64,000 bases of DNA from Tropicibacter alexandrii (GTDB taxonomy: Bacteria; Pseudomonadota; Alphaproteobacteria; Rhodobacterales; Rhodobacteraceae), in the NCBI RefSeq assembly GCF_003667315.2, contig NZ_RCTZ02000006.1, positions 62,001 to 126,000 of the forward strand. Reading direction: 5' to 3'. Below are positions 26,301-34,573 of the stretch, one piece after another. Position numbers and translations under genes: made by a program. The notes under the pieces are model-generated. The model did no database searches, had not been told where the DNA came from, and worked only from the letters and a program-made list of their open reading frames with translations. Position 1 is the stretch's first letter, and every line of letters begins with the position of its first letter.

Positions 26301-29300
26301 CGAGGCGATCACGCTGATGGGGGTCGCTCCGGCTGCGCTGTCGAGCCCGGCGGCGCTGGAAAGCATCGGCATCCCGCCCGCCGCCCCGGCGACCCATGCC
26401 GACCTGTCCCAGTTGATCTATTTCGGCAATTTCGCGCAATTGGACACGGACGAGGGCGTGGATGGGTTCGAGGGCAGCACGGCCCCGATCGTGGGAACGA
26501 CCCTGAGCGGCTCGGCGGCGAATGCCAATGTCGTCACCTTCTCGTACAATGATGCGGACGGGGACGGCAACTTTGCGGCTGACCATCTCACGGCCTCGGT
26601 GGAAAACCTGATCGTCGACGGCGTGGCGAGCGAGATCGACGAAATCATGCTGGCCACGATCCGGTTGACCTATCCGGATGGCAGCACGGCCACGACCAGC
26701 GTCATCGCCTACCAGCTTGTGAATGGTGATTTCTATCTCGGGGATTTCCTCGACCGGATCGAGGGCGAGACGATCCAGTCGATGGAAATCCTGTCGCTGT
26801 CCGATACCTCTGATATCGGTCCGCTCTCTGACTTTCAGGGCAACGCCACCTATGACCTCGATGCCATCACCTTTGTCGATGGGCCGGTGGACGGAACGGC
26901 GGGCGATGATGTCATGGGCGTCGGCTATACGGACGCGCAGGGCGACATCATCGACGGTGCCGATGGCATCGACGACACGATCTATGGCTATGGCGGCAAT
27001 GACAGCATCATCGGCGGGACCGGGAACGACACGATCGACGGTGGCGCCGGGCAGGACACGGTGTTTGGCGGGGACGGCAATGACAGCCTGACCGGCACCG
27101 GAGGATACTATTACGGCGGGGCCGGGGACGACACGATCGACGTGTCCGGTGTCACCTCGTCCGAAGGGTTGCCCTACATCTATTCCAGCGGCGGGTCGGG
27201 CAACGACTCGATCATCGGCAGCGATTCCGTGGACGACTACGTCTACGTCACGGGTGGGAGCGATACCATCGCTGGCGGCCTCGATGGTGGGGTCGAGGGC
27301 GACTGGGTGAACTTCGATGCCACCGGCTCGGCGGTGTCGGTCGACCTCGATGCAGGTACGGCGAGCTATACGGGCGGAGCGGCGGCGCTCAGCGATATCG
27401 AACATGTCGATACCGGCGACTTCGACGACACGATCAGCGGCAGCGCCGAGGCCAACTTCATCGAATCCGGCGCCGGGGCGGACTCCGTCTCGGGTCTGGG
27501 CGGTGACGACATCCTGCGCGGCGGCGATGGCGACGACACACTGCGCGGCGGCACCGGGGCCGACCGGGTGCACGGTCAGGGCGGGGACGACCGGATCGTG
27601 CTGGAAGATGGCTTTGGCAGCGACACGATCACCGGCGGCGAGACGACGGAGACGACGGGCGACACGCTGGACCTGTCGAACCTGACCGTCGATACGACGA
27701 TCGACCTGACCGATGCCAATGCCGAGACCGGCAGTGTCAGCGACGGCACCGATACCGCCGGTTTCATCGAGATCGAGACCATCACGCTGGGCGGGGGCCG
27801 TGACACTTTGGTTCTGGCCGACGGGTCGGGCACGGATACGGTCAGCGCCTTCGACATGAGCGACTCAGGCGATGGCACGACGAATGACCAGCTCGACGTC
27901 TCTGGCCTGACCAGCGATGGCGGGACCACGCCGGTCACCACCGATGACGTGACCGTCACCGACGATGGCAGCGGCAATGCCGTGCTGACCTTTGCCGGGG
28001 GCGAGGCGATCACGCTGATGGGCGTCGCTCCGGCTGCGCTGTCGAGCCCGGCAGCACTGGCCAGCATCGGCATCCCGCTCCCGGCTTCGGGCAATTTCGT
28101 GGTCGAGGGCACGGCGGGCGCGGATGTGATCAACACCGGCTATGTCGGCGATCCCGAAGGCGACCTGATCGACAATCTCGACCATTCCGATGGCACGAAC
28201 GCCGACAGGGTCGTGGCCGGTGCGGGCGACGATTCGATCGATGCGGGGCTTGGCGACGACACCATCCTCGCGGGCGACGGCGATGACGAGATCTTCATCG
28301 ATGTCACGCTCGACAATGACAGCATCGTCGGTGGCGAAGGCGGCGAGACGCAGGGCGACCGGATCAACTTCTCGACCGTGGCGGATGACATCACCATCAC
28401 CTTCAGCGGGGCCGAAACCGGCACGCTGAGCGATGGCACCAACACCACGACCTTCGAGGAAATCGAGCGGTTCCAGATGGGGACCGGCAATGACAGTGTC
28501 ACAGGCTCCGACGGGTCCGAGCACATCATCGGCAATTTCGGCAGCGACACGATCCTTGCGGGGGGCGGCGACGACACGATCTTCTCCGGCTTCGACAGCG
28601 ACAGTGTCGAAGGCGGGGCGGGCAATGACAGTCTCGTCACCTCGACCGGCGCCGATACCGTGGCCGGTGGCGCAGGTAATGACGATATCGACCTTGGCAT
28701 CGGCGATGGCGAAAGCGACCTCGTCATCCTGCGCGATGGCGACGGCAACGACACGGTTAACGGGTTCGAATCCCCCACCGATCTGGGTGGCGGGGCCTAT
28801 GCGGGCAACGACCTGCTGGATGTCAGCGGCCTGACCGATCTGGCGGGCAATCCGGTCACGACCGAGGATGTGACCGTTACGGACACCGTCGGCGACGGGT
28901 CCGGCGATGCGATCCTGACCTTCCCCAATGGCGAAAGCATCACGCTTGTCGGGGTTCCGCCCGCCGAAGTCTCGGACCCGGCGCAGCTGGAGGCGATCGG
29001 CATTCCGCTTTTCACCGGCAACCTGATCGTCGAGGGCACGGCTGCGGGCGATTTGATCGACGCCACCTATCTGGGCGACCCGGACGGCGATCTCGTCGAC
29101 AATGGCGATGGCATCGGAGGGTCGGACGGCGACAGCATCACCGCCGGTGCAGGCGATGACACCGTGCTGGCCGCCGAGGGCGACGACACCATTCTCGGCG
29201 AGGCGGGCGATGACTCGCTCGGTGGCGGGGCGGGCGATGACAGCCTGTCCGGCGGTGACGGGCGCGACACCCTGACCAGCGATGCCGGGGCCGATACGTT

Positions 29301-30534
29301 GGACGGCGGCGCGGACGAGGACTTCTTCGTTCTGACCGACGGATTCGGCGCGGATTCCATCACAGGCGGCGAGACGGGCATCGACAGCGACACGCTCGAC
29401 ACGAGCGGGCTGACGGCGGCAGTCTCCGTCACTCTCAGCGGGGACGAGGCCGGCACGGTCACCGATGGCACCGACAGCGCGACATTCGCGGGGATCGAGG
29501 TGCTGCAGCTCGGCGCGGGCGCCGACAGTCTCGATGGTGGCGCGTCGAGTGCCGGAGTGACGGCGCTTGGCGGTGCGGGCAGCGACACGCTGACCGGAAG
29601 CGACGGCGACGACACGCTGGACGGTGGCGCGGATGCGGACAGCCTCACCGGCGGGGCAGGGGCCGACAGCCTGACCGGCGGCACCGGGGATGACACCTTG
29701 ACCGTCGGTTCGGGTGATACGGCGCTGGGCGAGGATGGCGACGATACGTTCTTCGTGAACGCAGCTGATATGAACGGCGCGGCGTTGACGATCACCGGCG
29801 GCGAAACCGGCGAGACGGTCGGCGACACGCTGAACATCACCGGACCGGCGACCATCGCGATGACCGGCGCCGAGGCCGGCACGGTGACGTGGCTGGACGG
29901 CTCTGTCCTGACCTTCTCCGAGATCGAGACCATCAACTATACGCCCTGCTTCACGCCGGGCACCTTGATCAAGACCGCCATCGGCGAACGGGACGCGGCC
30001 GAGATCACCCCGGGGGATATCGTCCTGACCCGCGACAACGGCTACCAGACGGTTCGCTGGGCCGGGGCGAAACGCCTGACGGGCCTGCAATTGCAGGCCA
30101 ATGCGGCACTACACCCGGTGCGGATCGAGGCTGGGGCGTTGGGGCGCGGCATCCCGGACCGGGACATGGTCGTCTCGTCGCAACACCGGGTGGTGATGTC
30201 GAACGCGGCCATCCAGTTGCTGTTCGGCGAAGACGAGGTTCTGGTGGCGGCGACCTATCTCGTGGGACGACCGGGCATTACGCGGATCTGCCCGGAGGAG
30301 GGCGTGACCTACGTGCATTTCATGTTCGACCGGCATGAACTGGTGATGTCGGACGGGACGTGGACCGAAAGCTTCCAGCCGGGCGATTTGTCGCTGGCGG
30401 GCCTCGACGCGGATCAGCGCAGCGAACTGCTGACCCTGTTCCCGGACCTGTCCGAAACCAGTGGGCGGCGGGGATATGCCTCGGCGCGCATGTCGCTGAA
30501 GGCCTACCAGGCGCAGCTTTTGTCCGATGCGTGA
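23383..30534 (+). CDS. Giant RTX-repeat protein with C-terminal Hint domain
   Basis: The 2383-residue product starts at ATG 23383 with MATYTVTSLNWNSAAFWSGI; an upstream TTG is possible. Residues 1-95 form a domain shared with the protein at 34574. Then come many glycine-rich calcium-binding nonapeptides (GGxGxDxxx; for example GGAGNDTIYG and GGTGADRVHG) in blocks, broken by a beta-rich insert at about 380-570 and another at about 1003-1166. A block of about 99 residues occurs at about 900-998, again almost unchanged at 1467-1565, and diverged at 1780-1876. A Hint domain starts at Cys2189 (CFTPGTLIKT) with the SSQH motif of Hint block B. It lacks an N-terminal signal peptide, as expected for type I secretion, but no exporter lies nearby. 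It is probably a secreted surface or adhesin-like protein. Confidence 0.92.
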   Translation: MATYTVTSLNWNSAAFWSGITESAGGHTLDFSALGAGYTVTFNETLGEITLSDGATLFRIGDTGAAGGPYDATLGGATLVEYFDTVIGSAAGDTITSGTGDESVASGDGADILYDGAGNDTLDAGTGDDTVYAAGGNDSIVAGDGNDVIFVGDNDGIDTVEGGAGQDTLHVGFTAGAEIILTGSGAGTYSDNGATGSGTFTGIEVIDATGAADSINAGADMVGLEIFADGGDDTVIGGSGNDTLIGEAGNDSIELGGGADMAVGGTGIDTITGVDGADFISLGEGDESVAATGGNNTILGGEGNDTLSSDTGADQLQGGLGDDVLTASGGDDTIGGGTGADSIAAGDGADLVVGGSGRDTIDGGAGNDTIYGDDADTGPFAGTLSSFSFATISANGDTGTGTIGQFAVYDNVGTTDQGVVIQARITVIDADDPGIDLTFGTNVVYLNASGEAVSGTGVSLSIEFFDQATGEPVQINGAFTFQDIDTSAESVTAYSSDVDSVSVSSSPATNLTVTDTGEQITAASDATSSGDFDQNHWAQFTYTNQHELVFVITSRGVGTNYSVSDTPFTNPPTTIATSAESQDDSVLAGAGDDLVYGIDGNDTLLGGDGSDTLEGGAGNDSLLGEAGDDLLQFRSESGDDIVVGGETGETAGDTLELISTNGLGFNVLYSGNEAGTATNDLTKVTFSEIETVTVTEFDDTVDAFVSTQAVDVSALGGDDSVIGSTAADTISGDAGNDTLRGGFGADTISGGTGNDQIYGNEDGDSLSGGDGSDSLYGEAGNDYVDGGTGDDTVEGNEGDDTLVGGDGNDWMRGSFDNDILYGGAGDDYLWGGWGDDTFVIENGFGNDTVDAEGVDETTGDVLDLSAVTDDLTVDLTNADPEIGTVSDGTSTLSFNEIETITLGGGRDTLVLADGSGGDVVSAFDMTDSGDGTTNDQLDVSGLTSDGGTTPVTTDDVTVTDDGSGNAVLTFAGGEAITLMGVAPAALSSPAALESIGIPPAAPATHADLSQLIYFGNFAQLDTDEGVDGFEGSTAPIVGTTLSGSAANANVVTFSYNDADGDGNFAADHLTASVENLIVDGVASEIDEIMLATIRLTYPDGSTATTSVIAYQLVNGDFYLGDFLDRIEGETIQSMEILSLSDTSDIGPLSDFQGNATYDLDAITFVDGPVDGTAGDDVMGVGYTDAQGDIIDGADGIDDTIYGYGGNDSIIGGTGNDTIDGGAGQDTVFGGDGNDSLTGTGGYYYGGAGDDTIDVSGVTSSEGLPYIYSSGGSGNDSIIGSDSVDDYVYVTGGSDTIAGGLDGGVEGDWVNFDATGSAVSVDLDAGTASYTGGAAALSDIEHVDTGDFDDTISGSAEANFIESGAGADSVSGLGGDDILRGGDGDDTLRGGTGADRVHGQGGDDRIVLEDGFGSDTITGGETTETTGDTLDLSNLTVDTTIDLTDANAETGSVSDGTDTAGFIEIETITLGGGRDTLVLADGSGTDTVSAFDMSDSGDGTTNDQLDVSGLTSDGGTTPVTTDDVTVTDDGSGNAVLTFAGGEAITLMGVAPAALSSPAALASIGIPLPASGNFVVEGTAGADVINTGYVGDPEGDLIDNLDHSDGTNADRVVAGAGDDSIDAGLGDDTILAGDGDDEIFIDVTLDNDSIVGGEGGETQGDRINFSTVADDITITFSGAETGTLSDGTNTTTFEEIERFQMGTGNDSVTGSDGSEHIIGNFGSDTILAGGGDDTIFSGFDSDSVEGGAGNDSLVTSTGADTVAGGAGNDDIDLGIGDGESDLVILRDGDGNDTVNGFESPTDLGGGAYAGNDLLDVSGLTDLAGNPVTTEDVTVTDTVGDGSGDAILTFPNGESITLVGVPPAEVSDPAQLEAIGIPLFTGNLIVEGTAAGDLIDATYLGDPDGDLVDNGDGIGGSDGDSITAGAGDDTVLAAEGDDTILGEAGDDSLGGGAGDDSLSGGDGRDTLTSDAGADTLDGGADEDFFVLTDGFGADSITGGETGIDSDTLDTSGLTAAVSVTLSGDEAGTVTDGTDSATFAGIEVLQLGAGADSLDGGASSAGVTALGGAGSDTLTGSDGDDTLDGGADADSLTGGAGADSLTGGTGDDTLTVGSGDTALGEDGDDTFFVNAADMNGAALTITGGETGETVGDTLNITGPATIAMTGAEAGTVTWLDGSVLTFSEIETINYTPCFTPGTLIKTAIGERDAAEITPGDIVLTRDNGYQTVRWAGAKRLTGLQLQANAALHPVRIEAGALGRGIPDRDMVVSSQHRVVMSNAAIQLLFGEDEVLVAATYLVGRPGITRICPEEGVTYVHFMFDRHELVMSDGTWTESFQPGDLSLAGLDADQRSELLTLFPDLSETSGRRGYASARMSLKAYQAQLLSDA
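26080..26377 (+). repeat. Direct repeat inside the RTX gene, copy A
   Basis: About 298 bases, nearly identical to 27781-28078, 1701 bases (567 codons) downstream. The encoded block runs from TLGGGRDTLVLADGSG to AALESIGIP. Confidence 0.85.
27781..28078 (+). repeat. Direct repeat inside the RTX gene, copy B
   Basis: Near-identical partner of 26080-26377; differences are a few scattered bases, mostly synonymous. The encoded block ends AALASIGIP. Confidence 0.85.
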
Positions 30535-30540
30535 CCGCAA

Positions 30541-30566
30541 GTAGGATGGGTGCGCACCCATCCTAC
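30541..30566. repeat. 26-bp perfect palindrome, copy 2 of 4
   Basis: Same arm GTAGGATGGGTG, with central CG in place of AT (core TGCGCA). It lies between the convergent RTX and transglycosylase genes, 6 bases after one stop and 1 before the other. Confidence 0.85.
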
Positions 30567-30567
30567 C

Positions 30568-31815
30568 TCAGCCCAACCGCTGCAAGAGCGCGCGCGAGGG
30601 TATCCCGTCCACCGGCAGCCCTTGGGCGGCCTGATAGGCACGGATCGCGGCCTCGGTCTTCTTGCCGATGACGCCGTCGGGCGTCCCGGCATCGAATCCG
30701 CGCCGCGTCAGCGCGCGTTGCAGGGCCTTGCGATCCTCCAGCGTCAGACCGTGGCGATCAGGCCCGAAATCCGCGCGCAGCGGTCCACCGCCCCCCAGAC
30801 GCTGCGCCATGTAGCCCACGCCCAGACCGTAATTCTCGGACGGGTTGTAGCGCAGGATCATATCGAAGTTGTGCGAGACCAGAAAAGCCGGCTTGTCGAG
30901 GCCCATCGGTGCCAGCAGCGCCGCATTGCCAAGGTCGGGCAATCCGCCGCCTGTCGCCGCCCGGAAACCGGCATCGCGCCAAGCGCTGGTGCTGCGTCGC
31001 GCGCTGCGTCCCACGGGGCCGGAATAGCCGTCAGGCACCCGGACCTCCAAGCCCCAAGGAAGGCCGCGCCGCCAGCCTGCGTTCGACAGGAACCGCGCCG
31101 TCGTGGCAAAGGCGTCGATCGGATCATCTGACCAGATGTCGCGCTTGCCGTCGCCGTCGAAATCCACCGCGTGCTGCTGGTAGGCGTTGGGGATCAGCTG
31201 TGTGTGGCCCATGGCCCCGGCCCAACTGCCGACCAGCTGATCGGGGCGGGCATCCCCCGTTTGCACGATGCGCAGCGCATCCATCAGGTTCGCTTCGAAG
31301 AAGCGGCCGCGCCGCCCTTCCCAAGCGAGGGTCGAGGTCGCCGAGATCACCGGGATCTTGCCGCGCTTCGTGCCGAAATAGCTTTCCAGCCCCCAGATCG
31401 CGGCGAGGATGTCGGCCGATACGCCGTACCGCGCCTCGACCTGCGCCAAGGCGCGTTTCTGGGCGGCATAGGCGCGACGGCCGAACACCACCTTTTCGTC
31501 CGGGGCCACGATGGCGAGATAGTCCTCGAGCGAGCGTTTGAACTCGGTCTGGTTGCGGTCGCGCTCGATGACGCCGGGCAGGAACCCCTGCCCGCGAAAG
31601 GCGGCGGTCAGCGTCGCCTCGGTGATGCCCCGCGCCTTTGCGCGTTCGCGAAAGGCCGCAACCCATGCATCATAGGCGGGATTGGGCTGTGGGCGCAGGC
31701 CGGGGTCCAGTGTGGGATCGGGCCGCGCAACCCGCGGCGCGGTCGTGCCAGCCACGCAACCCGACAGGCTCGCCGCCGCAAGCCCGAGGCCAAAGTGTCG
31801 TCGTGTCAGCTGCAT
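30568..31815 (-). CDS. Lytic murein transglycosylase (MltB-like) with peptidoglycan-binding domain
   Basis: The product has 415 residues. The N-terminus MQLTRRHFGLGLAAASLSGC combines a twin-arginine-like RR and a lipobox (LSGC). The SLT_2/MltB catalytic domain spans about 45-335, with catalytic Glu in AIWGLESYFGTKRGK and GAMGHTQLIPNAY downstream. A C-terminal PG_binding_1 domain follows (LQRALTRRGFDAGTPDGVIG…). It cleaves glycan strands to anhydromuropeptides in the periplasm, attached to a membrane. It is convergent with the RTX gene. Confidence 0.95.
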   Translation of the reverse strand: MQLTRRHFGLGLAAASLSGCVAGTTAPRVARPDPTLDPGLRPQPNPAYDAWVAAFRERAKARGITEATLTAAFRGQGFLPGVIERDRNQTEFKRSLEDYLAIVAPDEKVVFGRRAYAAQKRALAQVEARYGVSADILAAIWGLESYFGTKRGKIPVISATSTLAWEGRRGRFFEANLMDALRIVQTGDARPDQLVGSWAGAMGHTQLIPNAYQQHAVDFDGDGKRDIWSDDPIDAFATTARFLSNAGWRRGLPWGLEVRVPDGYSGPVGRSARRSTSAWRDAGFRAATGGGLPDLGNAALLAPMGLDKPAFLVSHNFDMILRYNPSENYGLGVGYMAQRLGGGGPLRADFGPDRHGLTLEDRKALQRALTRRGFDAGTPDGVIGKKTEAAIRAYQAAQGLPVDGIPSRALLQRLG

Positions 31816-31904
31816 GATGGCCCCTCTGCCGTTTTGGCAAGAAGGCTAACGCGAGCGTCCAACCAGTGGCAAGATGGCGGGCAACCGTGCCGCGCCTTTG
31901 CCGG

Positions 31905-32069
31905 TCACGTATACGCGATGGCGTAGGCCGCAATCGCCAGCACGGCAAGCAGTACGATCGGGGTCCAGATTCGGTTGGCCCACGGCGTCGGTCTGAAACA
32001 GTAGGGACATTGGCTGACGCCGTATCGCAGGTGATAATTGCACTTGCACCGAAAAACCCTGATTGCCAC
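31905..32069 (-). CDS. Small zinc-ribbon membrane protein, 54 residues, GTG start
   Basis: Read from GTG 32069 the frame gives MAIRVFRCKCNYHLRYGVSQ, then CPYC and a hydrophobic helix IVLLAVLAIAAYAIAY up to TGA at 31905. CKC…CPYC forms a four-cysteine zinc ribbon before a single membrane segment, a coherent tiny protein. GGGAGAA lies eight bases before the GTG. An overlapping ATG frame on the same strand (31846-32073) gives a featureless product. The product would be anchored in the inner membrane with a cytoplasmic N-terminal ribbon. Function is unknown. Confidence 0.65.
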   Translation of the reverse strand: MAIRVFRCKCNYHLRYGVSQCPYCFRPTPWANRIWTPIVLLAVLAIAAYAIAYT

Positions 32070-32448
32070 TCATATTCTCCCAAGCCGTCTCTTCCCCCGT
32101 GCGAATTGCGAAAAGAAACGCGGGGCGTCACGAACGTCGTCCGTTGCAGGAGTGCAGCGCGACCCGGACACGTCCTGCTGCGGCCTTCCCGGCCCCAGCG
32201 GCGACGCGTCGCAATCGCGGAATGTGCAACGTTCCAAGCCTGTTTCTTTTCCAGCCGTTCAAAACGCCCGGGTGCGGCATTTTCAGGCAAAACGGTGCGG
32301 AGCGCAAGTCCGATGAAACCTTACGCAACGGCGGGTTCACGCGCACGCAATGCAGGCGGGGTGTGTCTCGGGTGCTGACAAGGACAAAGCCTCCTTGCGG
32401 TCGGGTTCAACGCAGGTCACGATCTGTGCCAGATTTCAGAGGTTTGCG
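32070..32448. other. Intergenic region of 379 bases
   Basis: I see no credible gene. It must hold the divergent promoters of the zinc-ribbon gene and the GNAT gene. A GC-rich patch at about 32180-32215 can fold as a short hairpin (GGCC-TTCCC-GGCC) but matches no RNA family I can defend. Confidence 0.4.
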
Positions 32449-32916
32449 ATGACGACGATTTCCATCCGCGAAGCCGGTCCGGACGGGCTGCCGGGACTTG
32501 ACGACCTGTTGACCCGCCACTGGCAGTTGATGCGGTCGCAAAGCCCCGAAGACAGCTGCCACGTCTTGTCGGCCGAGGCCCTGCGGGCCAGCGGTGCACG
32601 TGTGTTCGGCCTGTTCGAGCAGGACAGGCTTGTCGCCACCGGCGCGCTGAAGCCGCTTGGACCGGAAGGGGTAGAACTGAAATCGATGCATGTCGACCGC
32701 GACAGGCGGGGGCAGGGCTTGGGACGGGCGCTTCTGGACCATATGCTGGCGCAGGCCCGCGACATGACCGTCGCGTCGGCATGGCTGGAAACCGGCTCGG
32801 CGGAGCCTTTTGCCGCGGCGCGCGCCTTGTACCAACAGGCCGGTTTCGTGCCGTGCCCGCCCTTCGGCGACTATGTCGAAGATCCGTTGAGCGTCTTCAT
32901 GACCCGGGCGCTGTAG
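32449..32916 (+). CDS. GNAT-family N-acetyltransferase
   Basis: The 155-residue product begins MTTISIREAGPDGLPGL. The acetyl-CoA-binding motif A is MHVDRDRRGQGLGRALLDHM, followed by the C-terminal LYQQAGFVPCPPFGDYVEDP typical of the PhnO/YedL-like subgroup. It transfers an acetyl group to an unknown amine. It is a single gene. Confidence 0.92.
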   Translation: MTTISIREAGPDGLPGLDDLLTRHWQLMRSQSPEDSCHVLSAEALRASGARVFGLFEQDRLVATGALKPLGPEGVELKSMHVDRDRRGQGLGRALLDHMLAQARDMTVASAWLETGSAEPFAAARALYQQAGFVPCPPFGDYVEDPLSVFMTRAL

Positions 32917-33050
32917 GCGCGCAGCAGTCCTGCCAGCCGCCTGACAGGGCGGGTGTGCAGACATCACCGCCTTTCCGCCTGCGGCCTTCTTGGGGCAAGA
33001 TGTTGATATCGCGGTGCAACTGTCATGATCCGCGCCGGCAGGCTGGCACG

Positions 33051-33079
33051 TTGACAAGTCGGGCCGATTGTCTGATACC
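33051..33079 (+). promoter_or_regulatory. Promoter of tRNA-Arg
   Basis: A consensus TTGACA (33051-33056) is followed 16-17 bases later by TGATACC, 15 bases before the tRNA. Confidence 0.65.
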
Positions 33080-33093
33080 AAGCCCTCAGGGAC

Positions 33094-33171
33094 GGGCCGT
33101 TAGCTCAGCTGGATTAGAGCAGGGAACTTCTAATTCTCAGGTCGGGGGTTCGAGTCCTCCACGGCTCGCCA
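33094..33171 (+). tRNA. tRNA-Arg (anticodon TCT)
   Basis: Acceptor GGGCCGT / ACGGCTC, D arm GCTCAGCTGGATTAGAGC, anticodon stem GGGAA/TTCTC with loop CTTCTAA (anticodon TCT), T-loop GGTTCGAGTCC and encoded CCA. It reads AGA codons. Confidence 0.95.
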
Positions 33172-33246
33172 CTCCCTCGATCTTTTCCTGTGCGTCTTGG
33201 GGCGCGACCGGGTCCGCGTCTGGCTGATCGGGACGTGCGCGACGGG

Positions 33247-34200
33247 TCAGGTTTGCCGCTTGCCGTCGCCACGCATGGCGCGGGATAGACGGCGGATACG
33301 GATTGCGCGGTTGAGCTCTCCGCCGAAGATCAGGACCAGCGCAGCGAGATAGAGGAAGTACAAGGCCGCGATGATCCCCGCGAGCCCGCCGTAATAGCTT
33401 GAATAGGTGGCGAAATGCGCAAGGTAAAAAGAGAACGCCGCCGTCAGCGTGATCCACGCGCCGGTCGTGAACAGGACGCCGGGGTAGATCGACGAAAACC
33501 GCGTGCGGCGCGCTGGCAGGAAGACATGCGCCAAAAACAGCGATGACACGAGGATGAAGGCCGCCGTCGGATAGCGGACAAAGCGCACCGTCACCGACGC
33601 CGGATCGAAGCCCGGCACCAGCACGTGCAGCCACGATCCGGCGCGCGGGGCCAGCACCAGCAGGTATCCGACCAGAACCAGCACGAGGCTGGCGATCACG
33701 ACCATCAGCGCCATCAACGGATACAGCACGTACCACGCACGGGTCTCTCGGACACCGTAGGCCCGGTTGAGCCCCACCCGGACGCCATCGACCCCGCCAA
33801 GCGCGAACCAGATGGTCAGCAGGATACCGGCGGACAGCACGCCGCCGCGCTGCACCGTCATCACCTGTTGGACCTCTGACACGATCGGTTCGATCAACGC
33901 CGCCGGAACGATGGCGATGAGGAAGGAGATCAGGTCTTCGGCCATGCTGCGGCTGCCGACGAAAGCCGTCATGGACGAGGTAAAGATCAGAAAGGGAAAG
34001 ACGGCCAGAAGCACCCGAAAGGCCACGTTGCCCGCCAGCCCGAAGGCATCGTCGCTCCACAGGCGCAGACCGGCTTCGCGGAGCACGCCCCAGACGGCCT
34101 GCCACCCGGTGCCGCGCAGCAATCCTTCGGGATTGTCCGTCACGATCCCGTGGGTGATGACCGCGTCGCGACCCGCTTCGGTCGGAGTACGTTCAGCCAT
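33247..34200 (-). CDS. YihY/BrkB-family inner-membrane protein
   Basis: The product has 317 residues with about six membrane segments after a cytoplasmic N-terminus. Family hallmarks are FGLAGNVAFRVLLAVFPFLIF near residue 50, LTIWFALGGVDGVRVGLNRAYGV near 130 and YSSYYGGLAGIIAALYFLYL near 270. The GGELN stretch in the tail (IFGGELNRAIRIRR) is typical. The older RNase BN name is not supported for this family; its molecular role is unknown. Confidence 0.93.
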   Translation of the reverse strand: MAERTPTEAGRDAVITHGIVTDNPEGLLRGTGWQAVWGVLREAGLRLWSDDAFGLAGNVAFRVLLAVFPFLIFTSSMTAFVGSRSMAEDLISFLIAIVPAALIEPIVSEVQQVMTVQRGGVLSAGILLTIWFALGGVDGVRVGLNRAYGVRETRAWYVLYPLMALMVVIASLVLVLVGYLLVLAPRAGSWLHVLVPGFDPASVTVRFVRYPTAAFILVSSLFLAHVFLPARRTRFSSIYPGVLFTTGAWITLTAAFSFYLAHFATYSSYYGGLAGIIAALYFLYLAALVLIFGGELNRAIRIRRLSRAMRGDGKRQT

Positions 34201-34573
34201 TTGGCGTTCCTCGCTTCAAACCAAGTCGCTGAACCTCTTGCGGTCCGCGGCTTGTGCAGCGTCCGCCAAAGCGCGTCCGGAGGACACAGGTAGGTCAATG
34301 TGACCTTGCCATCAACTCGCCGCGCGCGGTTCGTCTGACGGACCCTTTGCCCAGCCTCGGCCCTGCAAGAGGCATGGCCTGCGTGGCGGTTCCCATCGGA
34401 TCCCGGACCGATAAGAGACGTATTCACACTAAATCAAACAGTTTTTGGCATCGAGGTGGGATGCTGCGCTTCGATGGATGCCGCAGGGTCCGGTTGCGTC
34501 TGCCCGATCAAGGCACAGCCCGGACGGTGGCAGGTTTCAAAAGGTGGTGCCCGCGCAAGATGGAACGCAGGGT
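34201..34573. promoter_or_regulatory. 373-base gap upstream of the second RTX gene, with a 15-bp dyad
   Basis: The only clear structure is AGGTCAATGTGACCT (34292-34306), a perfect 6-bp-arm dyad with a 3-base centre, 92 bases before the divergent YihY gene and 268 before the RTX start. It is a possible operator for either gene. No gene is seen. Confidence 0.4.

Noticed and set aside
24865-27573. Very long open frame (902 codons) on the minus strand inside the giant RTX gene, and similar ones at 27865-30090, 23284-24648 and 35288-36406
   Set aside because: They are mirror frames of the RTX repeats: the regular GGxGxD codon pattern removes stops on the other strand. Products are low-complexity, with no start signals.
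23700-29700. Tandem short repeats resembling a CRISPR or satellite array
   Set aside because: They are in-frame RTX nonapeptide codons with irregular spacing and no unique spacers.
31846-32073. 75-codon ATG frame on the minus strand overlapping the zinc-ribbon gene
   Set aside because: The product has no features, while the overlapping GTG frame gives a coherent cysteine motif plus membrane helix with a better-placed binding site.
32170-32220. Possible 4.5S (SRP) RNA on the minus strand, suggested by GGCCGGGAAGGCC and a following GCAGCAGG
   Set aside because: The conserved GGAA tetraloop context and asymmetric loop of SRP RNA are not matched and no long helix can be drawn around it.
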